From Auanema rhodensis (lineage: Eukaryota; Nematoda; Chromadorea; Rhabditida; Rhabditidae), in the NCBI GenBank assembly GCA_964057225.1, contig OZ059895.1, forward strand, positions 20,904,688 through 20,968,687: a DNA stretch of 64,000 nt, in the 5' to 3' direction. Shown in pieces: positions 12,026 to 24,600 of this stretch. The notes under the pieces are model-generated. The model ran no database searches. It saw nothing but the letters and a program-made list of their open reading frames with translations, and was not told the DNA's origin. Each line of letters begins with the position of its first letter. The stretch's first letter is position 1. The position numbers and the translations under genes are program-made.

Positions 12026-14857
12026 CATGTCCATATTAGTCTAAAAACGAATTTTTATTGATATTGGTGCATGGTAACCATGACTTTGAAATTTACGTGA
12101 ACTTTAATTTATGCTTATTAAGTGTACACGTGATGTGCACTTGGTATGTAACTCGCTTCACGTGAAAGATAAAGGGATGCGGTTTTCAAAATTAGATTCC
12201 CCATGTCCATATTAGTCTAAAAACAAATTTTTATTGATATTGGTGCATGGTAACCATGACTTTGAAATTTACGTGAACTTTAATTTATGAAAATTAAGTG
12301 TACACATGATGTGCACTTGGTATGTAACTCGCTTCACGTGAAAGATGAAGAGATGCGGTTTTCAAAATTAGATTCCCCATTTCCATATTAGTCTAAAAAC
12401 AAATTTTTATTGATATTGGTGCATGGTAACCATGACTTTGAAATTTACGTGAACTTTAATTTATGCTAATTAAGTGTACACATGATGTGAACTTGGTATG
12501 TAACTCGCTTCACGTCAAAGATAAAGAGATGCGGTTTTCAAAATTAGATTCCCCATGTCCATATTAGTCTAAAAACAAATTTTTATTAATATTGGTGCAT
12601 GGTAACCATGACTTTGAAATTTACGTGAACTTTAATTTATGCTAATTAAGTGTACACATGATGTGCACTTGGTATGTAACTCGCTTCACGTCAAAGATAA
12701 AGAGATGCGGTTTTCAAAATTAGATTCCCCATGTCCATATTAGTCTAAAAACAAATTTTTATTAATATTGGTGCATGGTAACCATGACTTTGAAATTTAC
12801 GTGAACTTTAATTTATGCTAATTAAGTGTACACATGATGTGCACTTGGTATGTAACTCGCTTCACGTGAAAGATGAAGAGATGCGGTTTTCAAAATTTGA
12901 TTCCTCATGTCCATATTAGTCTAAAAACGAATTTTTATCGATATTGGTGCATGGTAACCATGACTTTGAAATTTACGTGAACTTTAATTTATGCTAATTA
13001 AGTGTACACATGATGTGCGCTTGGTATGTAACTCGCTTCACGTGAAAGATAAAGAGATGCGGTTTTCAAAATTAGATTCCCCATTTCCATATTAGTCTAA
13101 AAACAAATTTTTATTGATATTGGTGCATGGCAACCATGACTTTGAAATTTACGTGAACTTTAATTTATGCTAATTAAGTGTACACATGATGTGCGCTTGG
13201 TATGTAACTCGCTTCACGTGAAAGATAAAGAGATGCGGTTTTAAAAATTAGATTCCCCATTTCCATGTTAGTCTAAAAACAAATTTTTATTGATAATGGT
13301 GCATGGCAACCATGACTTTAAAATTTACGTGAACTTCAATTTATGCTAATTAAGTGTACACATGATGTGCACTTGGTATGTAACTCGCTTCACGTGAAAG
13401 ATGAAGAGATGCGGTTTTCAAAATTTGATTCCTCATGTCCATATTAGTCTAAAAACGAATTTTTATCGATATTGGTGCATGGTAACCATGACTTTGAAAT
13501 TTACGTGAACTTTAATTTATGCTAATTAAGTGTACACATGATGTGCGCTTGGTATGTAACTCGCTTCACGTGAAAGATAAAGAGATGCGGTTTTCAAAAT
13601 TAGATTCCCCATTTCCATATTAGTCTAAAAACAAATTTTTATTGATATTGGTGCATGGCAACCATGACTTTAAAATTTACGTGAACTTTAATTTATGCTA
13701 ATTAAGTGTACACATGATGTGCACTTGGTATGTAACTCGCTTCACGTCAAAGATAAAGAGATGCGGTTTTCAAAATTAGATTCCCCATGTCCATATTAGT
13801 CTAAAAACAAATTTTTATTAATATTGGTGCATGGTAACCATGACTTAGAAATTTACGTGAACTTTAATTTATGCTAATTAAGTGTACACATGATGTGCAC
13901 TTGGTATGTAACTCGCTTCACGTGAAAGATGAAGAGATGCGGTTTTCAAAATTAGATTCCTCATGTCCATATTAGTCTAAAAACGAATTTTTATTGATAT
14001 TGGTGCATGGTAACCATGACTTTGAAATTTACGTGAACTTTAATTTATGCTTATTAAGTGTACACGTGATGTGCACTCGGTATGTAACTCGCTTCACGTG
14101 AAAGATAAAGGGATGCTGTTTTCAAAATTAGATTCCCCATGTCCATATTAGTCTAAAAACAAATTTTTATTGATATTGGTGCATGGTAACCATGACTTTG
14201 AAATTTACGTGAACTTTAATTTATGCTAATTAAGTGTACACATGATTTGCACTTGGTATGTAACTCGCTTCACGTGAAAGATGAAGAGATGCGGTTTTCA
14301 AAATTAGATTCCCCATGTCCATATTAGTCTAAAAACAAATTTTTATTGATATTGGTGCATGGTAACCATGACTTTGAAATTTACGTGAACTTTAATTTAT
14401 GCTAATTAAGTGTACACATGATGTGCACTTGGTATGTAACTCGCTTCACGTCAAAGATAAAGAGATGCGGTTTTCAAAATTAGATTCCCCATGTCCATAT
14501 TAGTCTAAAAACAAATTTTTATTAATATTGGTGCATGGTAACCATGACTTTGAAATTTACGTGAACTTTAATTTATGAACTTTAATTTTTAAATTTATTA
14601 AGTGTACACATGATGTGAACTTGGTATGTAACTCGCTTCACGTCAAAGATAAAGAGATGCGGTTTTCAAAATTAGATTCCCCATTTCCATATTAGTCTAA
14701 AAACAAATTTTTATTGATATTGGTGCATGGCAACCATGACTTTAAAATTTACGTGAACTTTAATTTATGCTAATTAAGTGTACACATGATGTGCACTTGG
14801 TATGTAACTCGCTTCACGTCAAAGATAAAGAGATGCGGTTTTCAAAATTAGATTCCC
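12026..14857. repeat. 2,832-bp tandem duplication inside the large segment, unit 1
   Basis: This unit is 16 monomers plus 16 bp and contains the 192-bp monomer at 14,496. It is followed directly by a second unit, and homology runs a further 268 bp into 17,957. Private marks shared by both units include GGTTTTAAAAATTAG, GATAATGGTG, ACTTAGAAAT, GCACTCGG, GATGCTGTTTTC and GATTTGCAC. The corresponding region of the second large copy (23,674-26,505) has only one such unit. Confidence 0.88.
14496..14687. repeat. 192-bp monomer variant (1 of 3)
   Basis: Between TTTATG and GTGTACAC there are 24 bp instead of 8. The extra bases repeat GAACTTTAATTT from just upstream, followed by a T/A-rich link, so this looks like a short local duplication. 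It is unrelated to the 191-bp class. Confidence 0.95.
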
Positions 14858-17689
14858 CATGTCCATATTAGTCTAAAAACGAATTTTTATTGATATTGGT
14901 GCATGGTAACCATGACTTTGAAATTTTCGTGAACTTTAATTTATGCTTATTAAGTGTACACGTGATGTGCACTTGGTATATAACTCGCTTCACGTGAAAG
15001 ATAAAGGGATGCGGTTTTCAAAATTAGATTCCCCATGTCCATATTAGTCTAAAAACAAATTTTTATTGATATTGGTGCATGGTAACCATGACTTTGAAAT
15101 TTACGTGAACTTTAATTTATGAAAATTAAGTGTACACATGATGTGCACTTGGTATGTAACTCGCTTCACGTGAAAGATGAAGAGATGCGGTTTTCAAAAT
15201 TAGATTCCCCATTTCCATATTAGTCTAAAAACAAATTTTTATTGATATTGGTGCATGGTAACCATGACTTTGAAATTTACGTGAACTTTAATTTATGCTA
15301 ATTAAGTGTACACATGATGTGAACTTGGTATGTAACTCGCTTCACGTCAAAGATAAAGAGATGCGGTTTTCAAAATTAGATTCCCCATGTCCATATTAGT
15401 CTAAAAACAAATTTTTATTAATATTGGTGCATGGTAACCATGACTTTGAAATTTACGTGAACTTTAATTTATGCTAATTAAGTGTACACATGATGTGCAC
15501 TTGGTATGTAACTCGCTTCACGTCAAAGATAAAGAGATGCGGTTTTCAAAATTAGATTCCCCATGTCCATATTAGTCTAAAAACAAATTTTTATTAATAT
15601 TGGTGCATGGTAACCATGACTTTGAAATTTACGTGAACTTTAATTTATGCTAATTAAGTGTACACATGATGTGCACTTGGTATGTAACTCGCTTCACGTG
15701 AAAGATGAAGAGATGCGGTTTTCAAAATTTGATTCCTCATGTCCATATTAGTCTAAAAACGAATTTTTATCGATATTGGTGCATGGTAACCATGACTTTG
15801 AAATTTACGTGAACTTTAATTTATGCTAATTAAGTGTACACATGATGTGCGCTTGGTATGTAACTCGCTTCACGTGAAAGATAAAGAGATGCGGTTTTCA
15901 AAATTAGATTCCCCATTTCCATATTAGTCTAAAAACAAATTTTTATTGATATTGGTGCATGGCAACCATGACTTTGAAATTTACGTGAACTTTAATTTAT
16001 GCTAATTAAGTGTACACATGATGTGCGCTTGGTATGTAACTCGCTTCACGTGAAAGATAAAGAGATGCGGTTTTAAAAATTAGATTCCCCATTTCCATGT
16101 TAGTCTAAAAACAAATTTTTATTGATAATGGTGCATGGCAACCATGACTTTAAAATTTACGTGAACTTCAATTTATGCTAATTAAGTGTACACATGATGT
16201 GCACTTGGTATGTAACTCGCTTCACGTGAAAGATGAAGAGATGCGGTTTTCAAAATTTGATTCCTCATGTCCATATTAGTCTAAAAACGAATTTTTATCG
16301 ATATTGGTGCATGGTAACCATGACTTTGAAATTTACGTGAACTTTAATTTATGCTAATTAAGTGTACACATGATGTGCGCTTGGTATGTAACTCGCTTCA
16401 CGTGAAAGATAAAGAGATGCGGTTTTCAAAATTAGATTCCCCATTTCCATATTAGTCTAAAAACAAATTTTTATTGATATTGGTGCATGGCAACCATGAC
16501 TTTAAAATTTACGTGAACTTTAATTTATGCTAATTAAGTGTACACATGATGTGCACTTGGTATGTAACTCGCTTCACGTCAAAGATAAAGAGATGCGGTT
16601 TTTAAAATTAGATTCCCCATGTCCATATTAGTCTAAAAACAAATTTTTATTAATATTGGTGCATGGTAACCATGACTTAGAAATTTACGTGAACTTTAAT
16701 TTATGCTAATTAAGTGTACACATGATGTGCACTTGGTATGTAACTCGCTTCACGTGAAAGATGAAGAGATGCGGTTTTCAAAATTAGATTCCTCATGTCC
16801 ATATTAGTCTAAAAACGAATTTTTATTGATATTGGTGCATGGTAACCATGACTTTGAAATTTACGTGAACTTTAATTTATGCTTATTAAGTGTACACGTG
16901 ATGTGCACTCGGTATGTAACTCGCTTCACGTGAAAGATAAAGGGATGCTGTTTTCAAAATTAGATTCCCCATGTCCATATTAGTCTAAAAACAAATTTTT
17001 ATTGATATTGGTGCATGGTAACCATGACTTTGAAATTTACGTGAACTTTAATTTATGCTAATTAAGTGTACACATGATTTGCACTTGGTATGTAACTCGC
17101 TTCACGTGAAAGATGAAGAGATGCGGTTTTCAAAATTAGATTCCCCATGTCCATATTAGTCTAAAAACAAATTTTTATTGATATTGGTGCATGGTAACCA
17201 TGACTTTGAAATTTACGTGAACTTTAATTTATGCTAATTAAGTGTACACATGATGTGCACTTGGTATGTAACTCGCTTCACGTCAAAGATAAAGAGATGC
17301 GGTTTTCAAAATTAGATTCCCCATGTCCATATTAGTCTAAAAACAAATTTTTATTAATATTGGTGCATGGTAACCATGACTTTGAAATTTACGTGAACTT
17401 TAATTTATGAACTTTAATTTTTAAATTTATTAAGTGTACACATGATGTGAACTTGGTATGTAACTCGCTTCACGTCAAAGATAAAGAGATGCGGTTTTCA
17501 AAATTAGATTCCCCATTTCCATATTAGTCTAAAAACAAATTTTTATTGATATTGGTGCATGGCAACCATGACTTTAAAATTTACGTGAACTTTAATTTAT
17601 GCTAATTAAGTGTACACATGATGTGCACTTGGTATGTAACTCGCTTCACGTCAAAGATAAAGAGATGCGGTTTTCAAAATTAGATTCCC
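14858..17689. repeat. 2,832-bp tandem duplication inside the large segment, unit 2
   Basis: This is a near-identical repeat of 12,026-14,857, including a second 192-bp monomer at 17,328. The differences I found are few: GGTTTTTAAAATTAG near 16,599 in unit 2 only, and AATTTTCGTG and GGTATATAAC near 14,930-14,980, which the corresponding later bases at 17,760-17,812 lack. The near identity points to a recent event. Confidence 0.88.
17328..17519. repeat. 192-bp monomer variant (2 of 3)
   Basis: It carries the same 16-bp extension as 14,496-14,687, 2,832 bp away, and serves as a landmark of the tandem duplication. Confidence 0.95.
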
Positions 17690-18388
17690 CATGTCCATAT
17701 TAGTCTAAAAACGAATTTTTATTGATATTGGTGCATGGTAACCATGACTTTGAAATTTACGTGAACTTTAATTTATGCTTATTAAGTGTACACGTGATGT
17801 GCACTTGGTATGTAACTCGCTTCACGTGAAAGATAAAGGGATGCGGTTTTCAAAATTAGATTCCCCATGTCCATATTAGTCTAAAAACAAATTTTTATTG
17901 ATATTGGTGCATGGTAACCATGACTTTGAAATTTACGTGAACTTTAATTTATGCTAATTATGTGTACACATGATGTGCACTTGGTATGTAACTCGCTTCA
18001 CGTGAAAGATGAAGAGATGCGGTTTTCAAAATTAGATTCCCCATGTCCATATTAGTCTAAAAACAAATTTTTATTAATATTGGTGCATGGTAACCATGAC
18101 TTTGAAATTTACGTGAACTTTAATTTATGCTAATTAAGTGTACACATGATGTGCACTTGGTATGTAACTCGCTTCACGTGAAAGATAAAGAGATGCGGTT
18201 TTCAAAATTAGATTCCCCATGTCCATATTAGTCTAAAAACAAATTTTTATTGATATTGGTGCATGGTAACCATGACTTTGAAATTTACGTGAACTTTAAT
18301 TTATGCTTATTAAGTGTACACGTGATGTGCACTTGGTATGTAACTCGCTTCACGTGAAAGATAAAGGGATGCGGTTTTCAAAATTAGA

Positions 18389-18604
18389 TTCCCCATTTCC
18401 ATGTTAGTCTAAAAACAAATTTTTATTGATAATGGTGCATGGCAACCATGACTTTGAAATTTACGTGAACTTTAATTTATGCTAATTAAGTGTACACATG
18501 ATGTGCGCTTGGTATGTAACTCGCTTCACGTGAAAGATAAAGAGATGCGGTTTTAAAAATTAGATTCCCCATTTCCATGTTAGTCTAAAAACAAATTTTT
18601 ATTG
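18389..18604. repeat. Junction between the two large duplicated segments
   Basis: About 1.2 monomers of CCATGTTAG type lie between the end of copy 1 and the start of copy 2. They carry GATAATGGTG, GGCAACC, GTGCGC and GGTTTTAAAAATTAG, a combination otherwise seen in the 13.2- and 16.1-kb monomers and their copy at 24.9 kb. It may be a remnant of the exchange that produced the duplication. Confidence 0.7.
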
Positions 18605-21600
18605 ATATTGGTGCATGGTAACCATGACTTTGAAATTTACGTGAACTTTAATTTATGCTAATTAAGTGTACACGTGATGTGCACTTGGTATGTAACTCGC
18701 TTCACGTCAAAGATAAAGAGATGCGGTTTTCAAAATTAGATTCCCCATGTCCATATTAGTCTAAAAACAAATTTTTATTAATATTGGTGCATGGTAACCA
18801 TGACTTTGAAATCTACGTGAACTTTAATTTATGCTAATTAAGTGTACACATGATGTGCACTTGGTATGTAACTCGCTTCACGTGAAAGATGAAGAGATGC
18901 GGTTTTCAAAATTAGGTTCCTCATGTCCATATTAATCTAAAAACGAATTTTTATTGATATTGGTGCATGGTAACCATGACTTTGAAATTTACGTGAACTT
19001 TAATTTATGAAAATTAAGTGTACACATGATGTGCACTTGGTATGTAACTCGCTTCACGTGAAAGATAAAGGGATGCGGTTTTCAAAATTAGATTCCCCAT
19101 GTCCATATTAGTCTAAAAACAAATTTTTATTGATATTGGTGCATGGTAACCATGACTTTGAAATTTACGTGAACTTTAATTTATGCTAATTAAGTGTACA
19201 CGTGATGTGCACTTGGTATGTAACTCGCTTCACGTGAAAGATAAAGGGATGCGGTTTTCAAAATTAGATTCCCCATGTCCATATTAGTCTAAAAACAAAT
19301 TTTTATTGATATTGGTGCATGGTAACCATGACTTTGAAATTTACGTGAACTTTAATTTATGAAAATTAAGTGTACACATGATGTGCACTTGGTATGTAAC
19401 TCGCTTCACGTGAAAGATGAAGAGATGCGGTTTTCAAAATTAGATTCCCCATTTCCATATTAGTCTAAAAACAAATTTTTATTGATATTGGTGCATGGTA
19501 ACCATGACTTTGAAATTTACGTGAACTTTAATTTATGCTAATTAAGTGTACACATGATGTGCACTTGGTATGTAACTCGCTTCACGTCAAAGATAATGAG
19601 ATGCGGTTTTCAAAATTAGATTCCCCATGTCCATATTAGTCTAAAAACAAATTTTTATTAATATTGGTGCATGGTAACCATGACTTTGAAATTTACGTGA
19701 ACTTTAATTTATGCTAATTAAGTGTACACATGATGTGCACTTGGTATGTAACTCGCTTCACGTGAAAGATGAAGAGATGCGGTTTTCAAAATTAGGTTCC
19801 TCATGTCCATATTAGTCTAAAAACGAATTTTTATTGATATTGGTGCATGGTAACCATGACTTTGAAATTTACGTGAACTTTAATTTATGCTTATTAAGTG
19901 TACACGTGATGTGCACTTGGTATGTAACTCGCTTCATGTGAAAGATAAAGGGATGCGGTTTTCAAAATTAGATTCCCCATGTCCATATTAGTCTAAAAAC
20001 CAATTTTTATTAATATTGGTGCATGGTAACCATGACTTTGAAATTTACGTGAACTTTACTTTATGCTAATTAAGTGTACACATGATGTGCACTTGGTATG
20101 TAACTCGCTTCACGTGAAAGATGAAGAGATGCGGTTTTCAAAATTAGGTTCCTCATGTCCATATTAGTCTAAAAACGAATTTTTATTGATATTGGTGCAT
20201 GGTAACCATGACTTTGAAATTTACGTGAACTTTAATTTATGCTTATTAAGTGTACACGTGATGTGCACTTGGTATGTAACTCGCTTCACGTGAAAGATGA
20301 AGAGATGCGGTTTTCAAAATTAGGTTCCTCATGTCCATATTAGTCTAAAAACGAATTTTTATTAATATTGGTGCATGGTAACCATGACTTTGAAATTTAC
20401 GTGAACTTTAATTTATGCTAATTAAGTGTACACATGATGTGCACTTGGTATGTAACTCGCTTCACGTGAAAGATGAAGAGATGCGGTTTTCAAAATTAGA
20501 TTCCTCATGTCCATATTAGTCTAAAAACGAATTTTTATCGATATTGGTGCATGGTAACCATGACTTTGACATTTACGTGAACTTTAATTTATGCTTATTA
20601 AGTGTACACGTGATGTGCACTTGGTATGTAACTCGCTTCACGTGAAAGATAAAGAGATGCGGTTTTCAAAATTAGATTCCCCATGTCCATATTAGTCTAA
20701 AAACAAATTTTTATTAATATTGGTGCATGGTAACCATGACTTTGAAATTTACGTGAACTTTAATTTATGCTTATTAAGTGTACACGTGATGTGCACTTGG
20801 TATGTAACTCGCTTCACGTGAAAGATAAAGAGATGCGGTTTTCAAAATTAGATTCCCCATGTCCATATTAGTCTAAAAACAAATTTTTATTGATATTGGT
20901 GCATGGTAACCATGACTTTGAAATTTACGTGAACTTCAATTTATGCTAATTAAGTGTACACGTAATGTGCACTTGGTATGTAACTCGCTTCACGTCAAAG
21001 ATAAAGCGATGCGGTTTTCCAAATTAGATTCCCCATGTCCATATTAGTCTAAAAACAAATTTTTATTAATATTGGTGCATGGTAACCATAACTTTGAAAT
21101 TTACGTGAACTTTAATTTATGCTAATTAAGTGTACACATGATGTGCACTTGGTATGTAACTCGCTTCACGTGAAAGATGAAGAGATGCGGTTTTCAAAAT
21201 TAGATTCCCCATTTCCATATTAGTCTAAAAACAAATTTTTATTGATATTGGTGCATGGTAACCATGACTTTGAAATTTACGTGAACTTTAATTTATGCTA
21301 ATTAAGTGTACACATGATGTGCACTTGGTATGTAACTCGCTTCACGTCAAAGATAAAGAGATGCGGTTTTCAAAATTAGATTCCCCATTTCCATATTAGT
21401 CTAAAAACAAATTTTTATTGATATTGGTGCATGGTAACCATGACTTTGAAATTTACGTGAACTTTAATTTATGCTAATTAAGTGTACACATGATGTGCAC
21501 TTGGTATGTAACTCGCTTCACGTCAAAGATAAAGAGATGCGGTTTTCAAAATTAGATTCCCCATGTCCATATTAGTCTAAAAACAAATTTTTATTAATAT

Positions 21601-24600
21601 TGGTGCATGGTAACCATGACTTTGAAATTTACGTGAACTTTAATTTATGCTAATTAAGTGTACACATGATGTGCACTTGGTATGTAACTCGCTTCACGTG
21701 AAAGATAAAGGGATGCGGTTTTCAAAATTAGATTCCCCATGTCCATATTAGTCTAAAAACAAATTTTTATTAATATTGGTGCATGGTAACCATGACTTTG
21801 AAATTTACGTGAACTTTAATTTATGAAAATTAAGTGTACACATGATGTGCACTTGGTATGTAACTCGCTTCACGTGAAAGATGAAGAGATGCGGTTTTCA
21901 AAATTAGATTCCCCATTTCCATATTAGTCTAAAAACAAATTTTTATTGATATTGGTGCATGGTAACCATGACTTTGAAATTTACGTGAACTTTAATTTAT
22001 GCTAATTAAGTGTACACATGATGTGAACTTGGTATGTAACTCGCTTCACGTCAAAGATAAAGAGATGCGGTTTTCAAAATTAGATTCCCCATGTCCATAT
22101 TAGTCTAAAAACAAATTTTTATTAATATTGGTGCATGGTAACCATGACTTTGAAATTTACGTGAACTTTAATTTATGCTAATTAAGTGTACACATGATGT
22201 GCACTTGGTATGTAACTCGCTTCACGTCAAAGATAAAGAGATGCGGTTTTCAAAATTAGATTCCCCATGTCCATATTATTCTAAAAACAAATTTTTATTA
22301 ATATTGGTGCATGGTAACCATGACTTTGAAATTTACGTGAACTTTAATTTATGCTAATTAAGTGTACACGTGATGTGCACTTGGTATGTAACTCGCTTCA
22401 CGTCAAAGATAAAGAGATGCGGTTTTCAAAATTAGGTTCCCCATGTCCATATTAGTCTAAAAACAAATTTTTATTAATATTGGTGCATGGTAACCATGAC
22501 TTTGAAATTTACGTGAACTTTAATTTATGCTAATTAAGTGTACACATGATGTGCACTTGGTATGTAACTCGCTTCACGTGAAAGATGAAGAGATGCGGTT
22601 TTCAAAATTAGATTCCCCATTTCCATATTAGTCTAAAAACAAATTTTTATTGATATTGGTGCATGGTAACCATGACTTTGAAATTTACGTGAACTTTAAT
22701 TTATGCTAATTAAGTGTACACATGATGTGCACTTGGTATGTAACTCGCTTCACGTCAAAGATAAAGAGATGCGGTTTTCAAAATTAGATTCGACATTTCC
22801 ATATTAGTCTAAAAACAAATTTTTATTGATATTGGTGCATGGTAACCATGACTTTGAAATTTACGTGAACTTTAATTTATGCTAATTAAGTGTACACATG
22901 ATGTGCACTTGGTATGTAACTCGCTTCACGTCAAAGATAAAGAGATGCGGTTTTCAAAATTAGATTCCCCATGTCCATATTAGTCTAAAAACAAATTTTT
23001 ATTAATATTGGTGCATGGTAACCATGACTTTGAAATTTACGTGAACTTTAATTTATGCTAATTAAGTGTACACATGATGTGCACTTGGTATGTAACTCGC
23101 TTCACGTGAAAGATGAAGAGATGCGGTTTTCAAAATTAGGTTCCTCATGTCCATATTAGTCTAAAAACGAATTTTTATTAATATTGGTGCATGGTAACCA
23201 TGACTTTGAAATTTACGTGAACTTTAATTTATGCTAATTAAGTGTACACATGATGTGCACTTGGTATGTAACTCGCTTCACGTCAAAGATAAAGAGATGC
23301 GGTTTTCAAAATTAGATTCGACATTTCCATATTAGTCTAAAAACAAATTTTTATTGATATTGGTGCATGGTAACCATGACTTTGAAATTTACGTGAACTT
23401 TAATTTATGCTAATTAAGTGTACACATGATGTGCACTTGGTATGTAACTCGCTTCACGTCAAAGATAAAGAGATGCGGTTTTCAAAATTAGATTCCCCAT
23501 GTCCATATTAGTCTAAAATTAAATTTTTATTAATATTGGTGCATGGTAACCATGACTTTGAAATTTACGTGAACTTTAATTTATGCTAATTAAGTGTACA
23601 CATGATGTGCACTTGGTATGTAACTCGCTTCACGTGAAAGATGAAGAGATGCGGTTTTCAAAATTAGGTTCCTCATGTCCATATTAGTCTAAAAACGAAT
23701 TTTTATTGATATTGGTGCATGGTAACCATGACTTTGAAATTTACGTGAACTTTAATTTATGCTTATTAAGTGTACACGTGATGTGCACTTGGTATGTAAC
23801 TCGCTTCACGTGAAAGATAAAGGGATGCGGTTTTCAAAATTAGATTCCCCATGTCCATATTAGTCTAAAAACAAATTTTTATTGATATTGGTGCATGGTA
23901 ACCATGACTTTGAAATTTACGTGAACTTTAATTTATGAAAATTAAGTGTACACATGATGTGCACTTGGTATGTAACTCGCTTCACGTGAAAGATGAAGAG
24001 ATGCGGTTTTCAAAATTAGATTCCCCATTTCCATATTAGTCTAAAAACAAATTTTTATTGATATTGGTGCATGGTAACCATGACTTTGAAATTTACGTGA
24101 ACTTTATTTTATGCTAATTAAGTGTACACATGATGTGAACTTGGTATGTAACTCGCTTCACGTCAAAGATAAAGAGATGCGGTTTTCAAAATTAGATTCC
24201 CCATGTCCATATTAGTCTAAAAACAAATTTTTATTAATATTGGTGCATGGTAACCATGACTTTGAAATTTACGTGAACTTTAATTTATGCTAATTAAGTG
24301 TACACATGATGTGCACTTGGTATGTAACTCGCTTCACGTCAAAGATAAAGAGATGCGGTTTTCAAAATTAGATTCCCCATGTCCATATTAGTCTAAAAAC
24401 AAATTTTTATTAATATTGGTGCATGGTAACCATGACTTTGAAATTTACGTGAACTTTAATTTATGCTAATTAAGTGTACACATGATGTGCACTTGGTATG
24501 TAACTCGCTTCACGTGAAAGATGAAGAGATGCGGTTTTCAAAATTTGATTCCTCATGTCCATATTAGTCTAAAAACGAATTTTTATCGATATTGGTGCAT

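Larger units (their letters stand above)
7309..18388. repeat. Large segmental duplication, copy 1 (11,080 bp)
   Basis: This segment recurs at 18,605-27,204. Private markers found in both copies include GATAATGAG (8,119 and 19,591), CATGTGAAAG (8,464 and 19,936), ACACGTAATG, CCATAACTTT, TTCGACATTTCC (twice), ATGTGAACTTGG, ACTTAGAAAT, GCACTCGG, GATGCTGTTTTC, GATTTGCAC, the 192-bp monomer and TAATTATGTGTAC. Copy 1 is 2,480 bp longer, which equals its internal 2,832-bp tandem duplication minus the two extra monomers (352 bp) of copy 2. Left and right limits are where the haplotype chain stops matching, so they are good to about one variant spacing. Confidence 0.9.
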
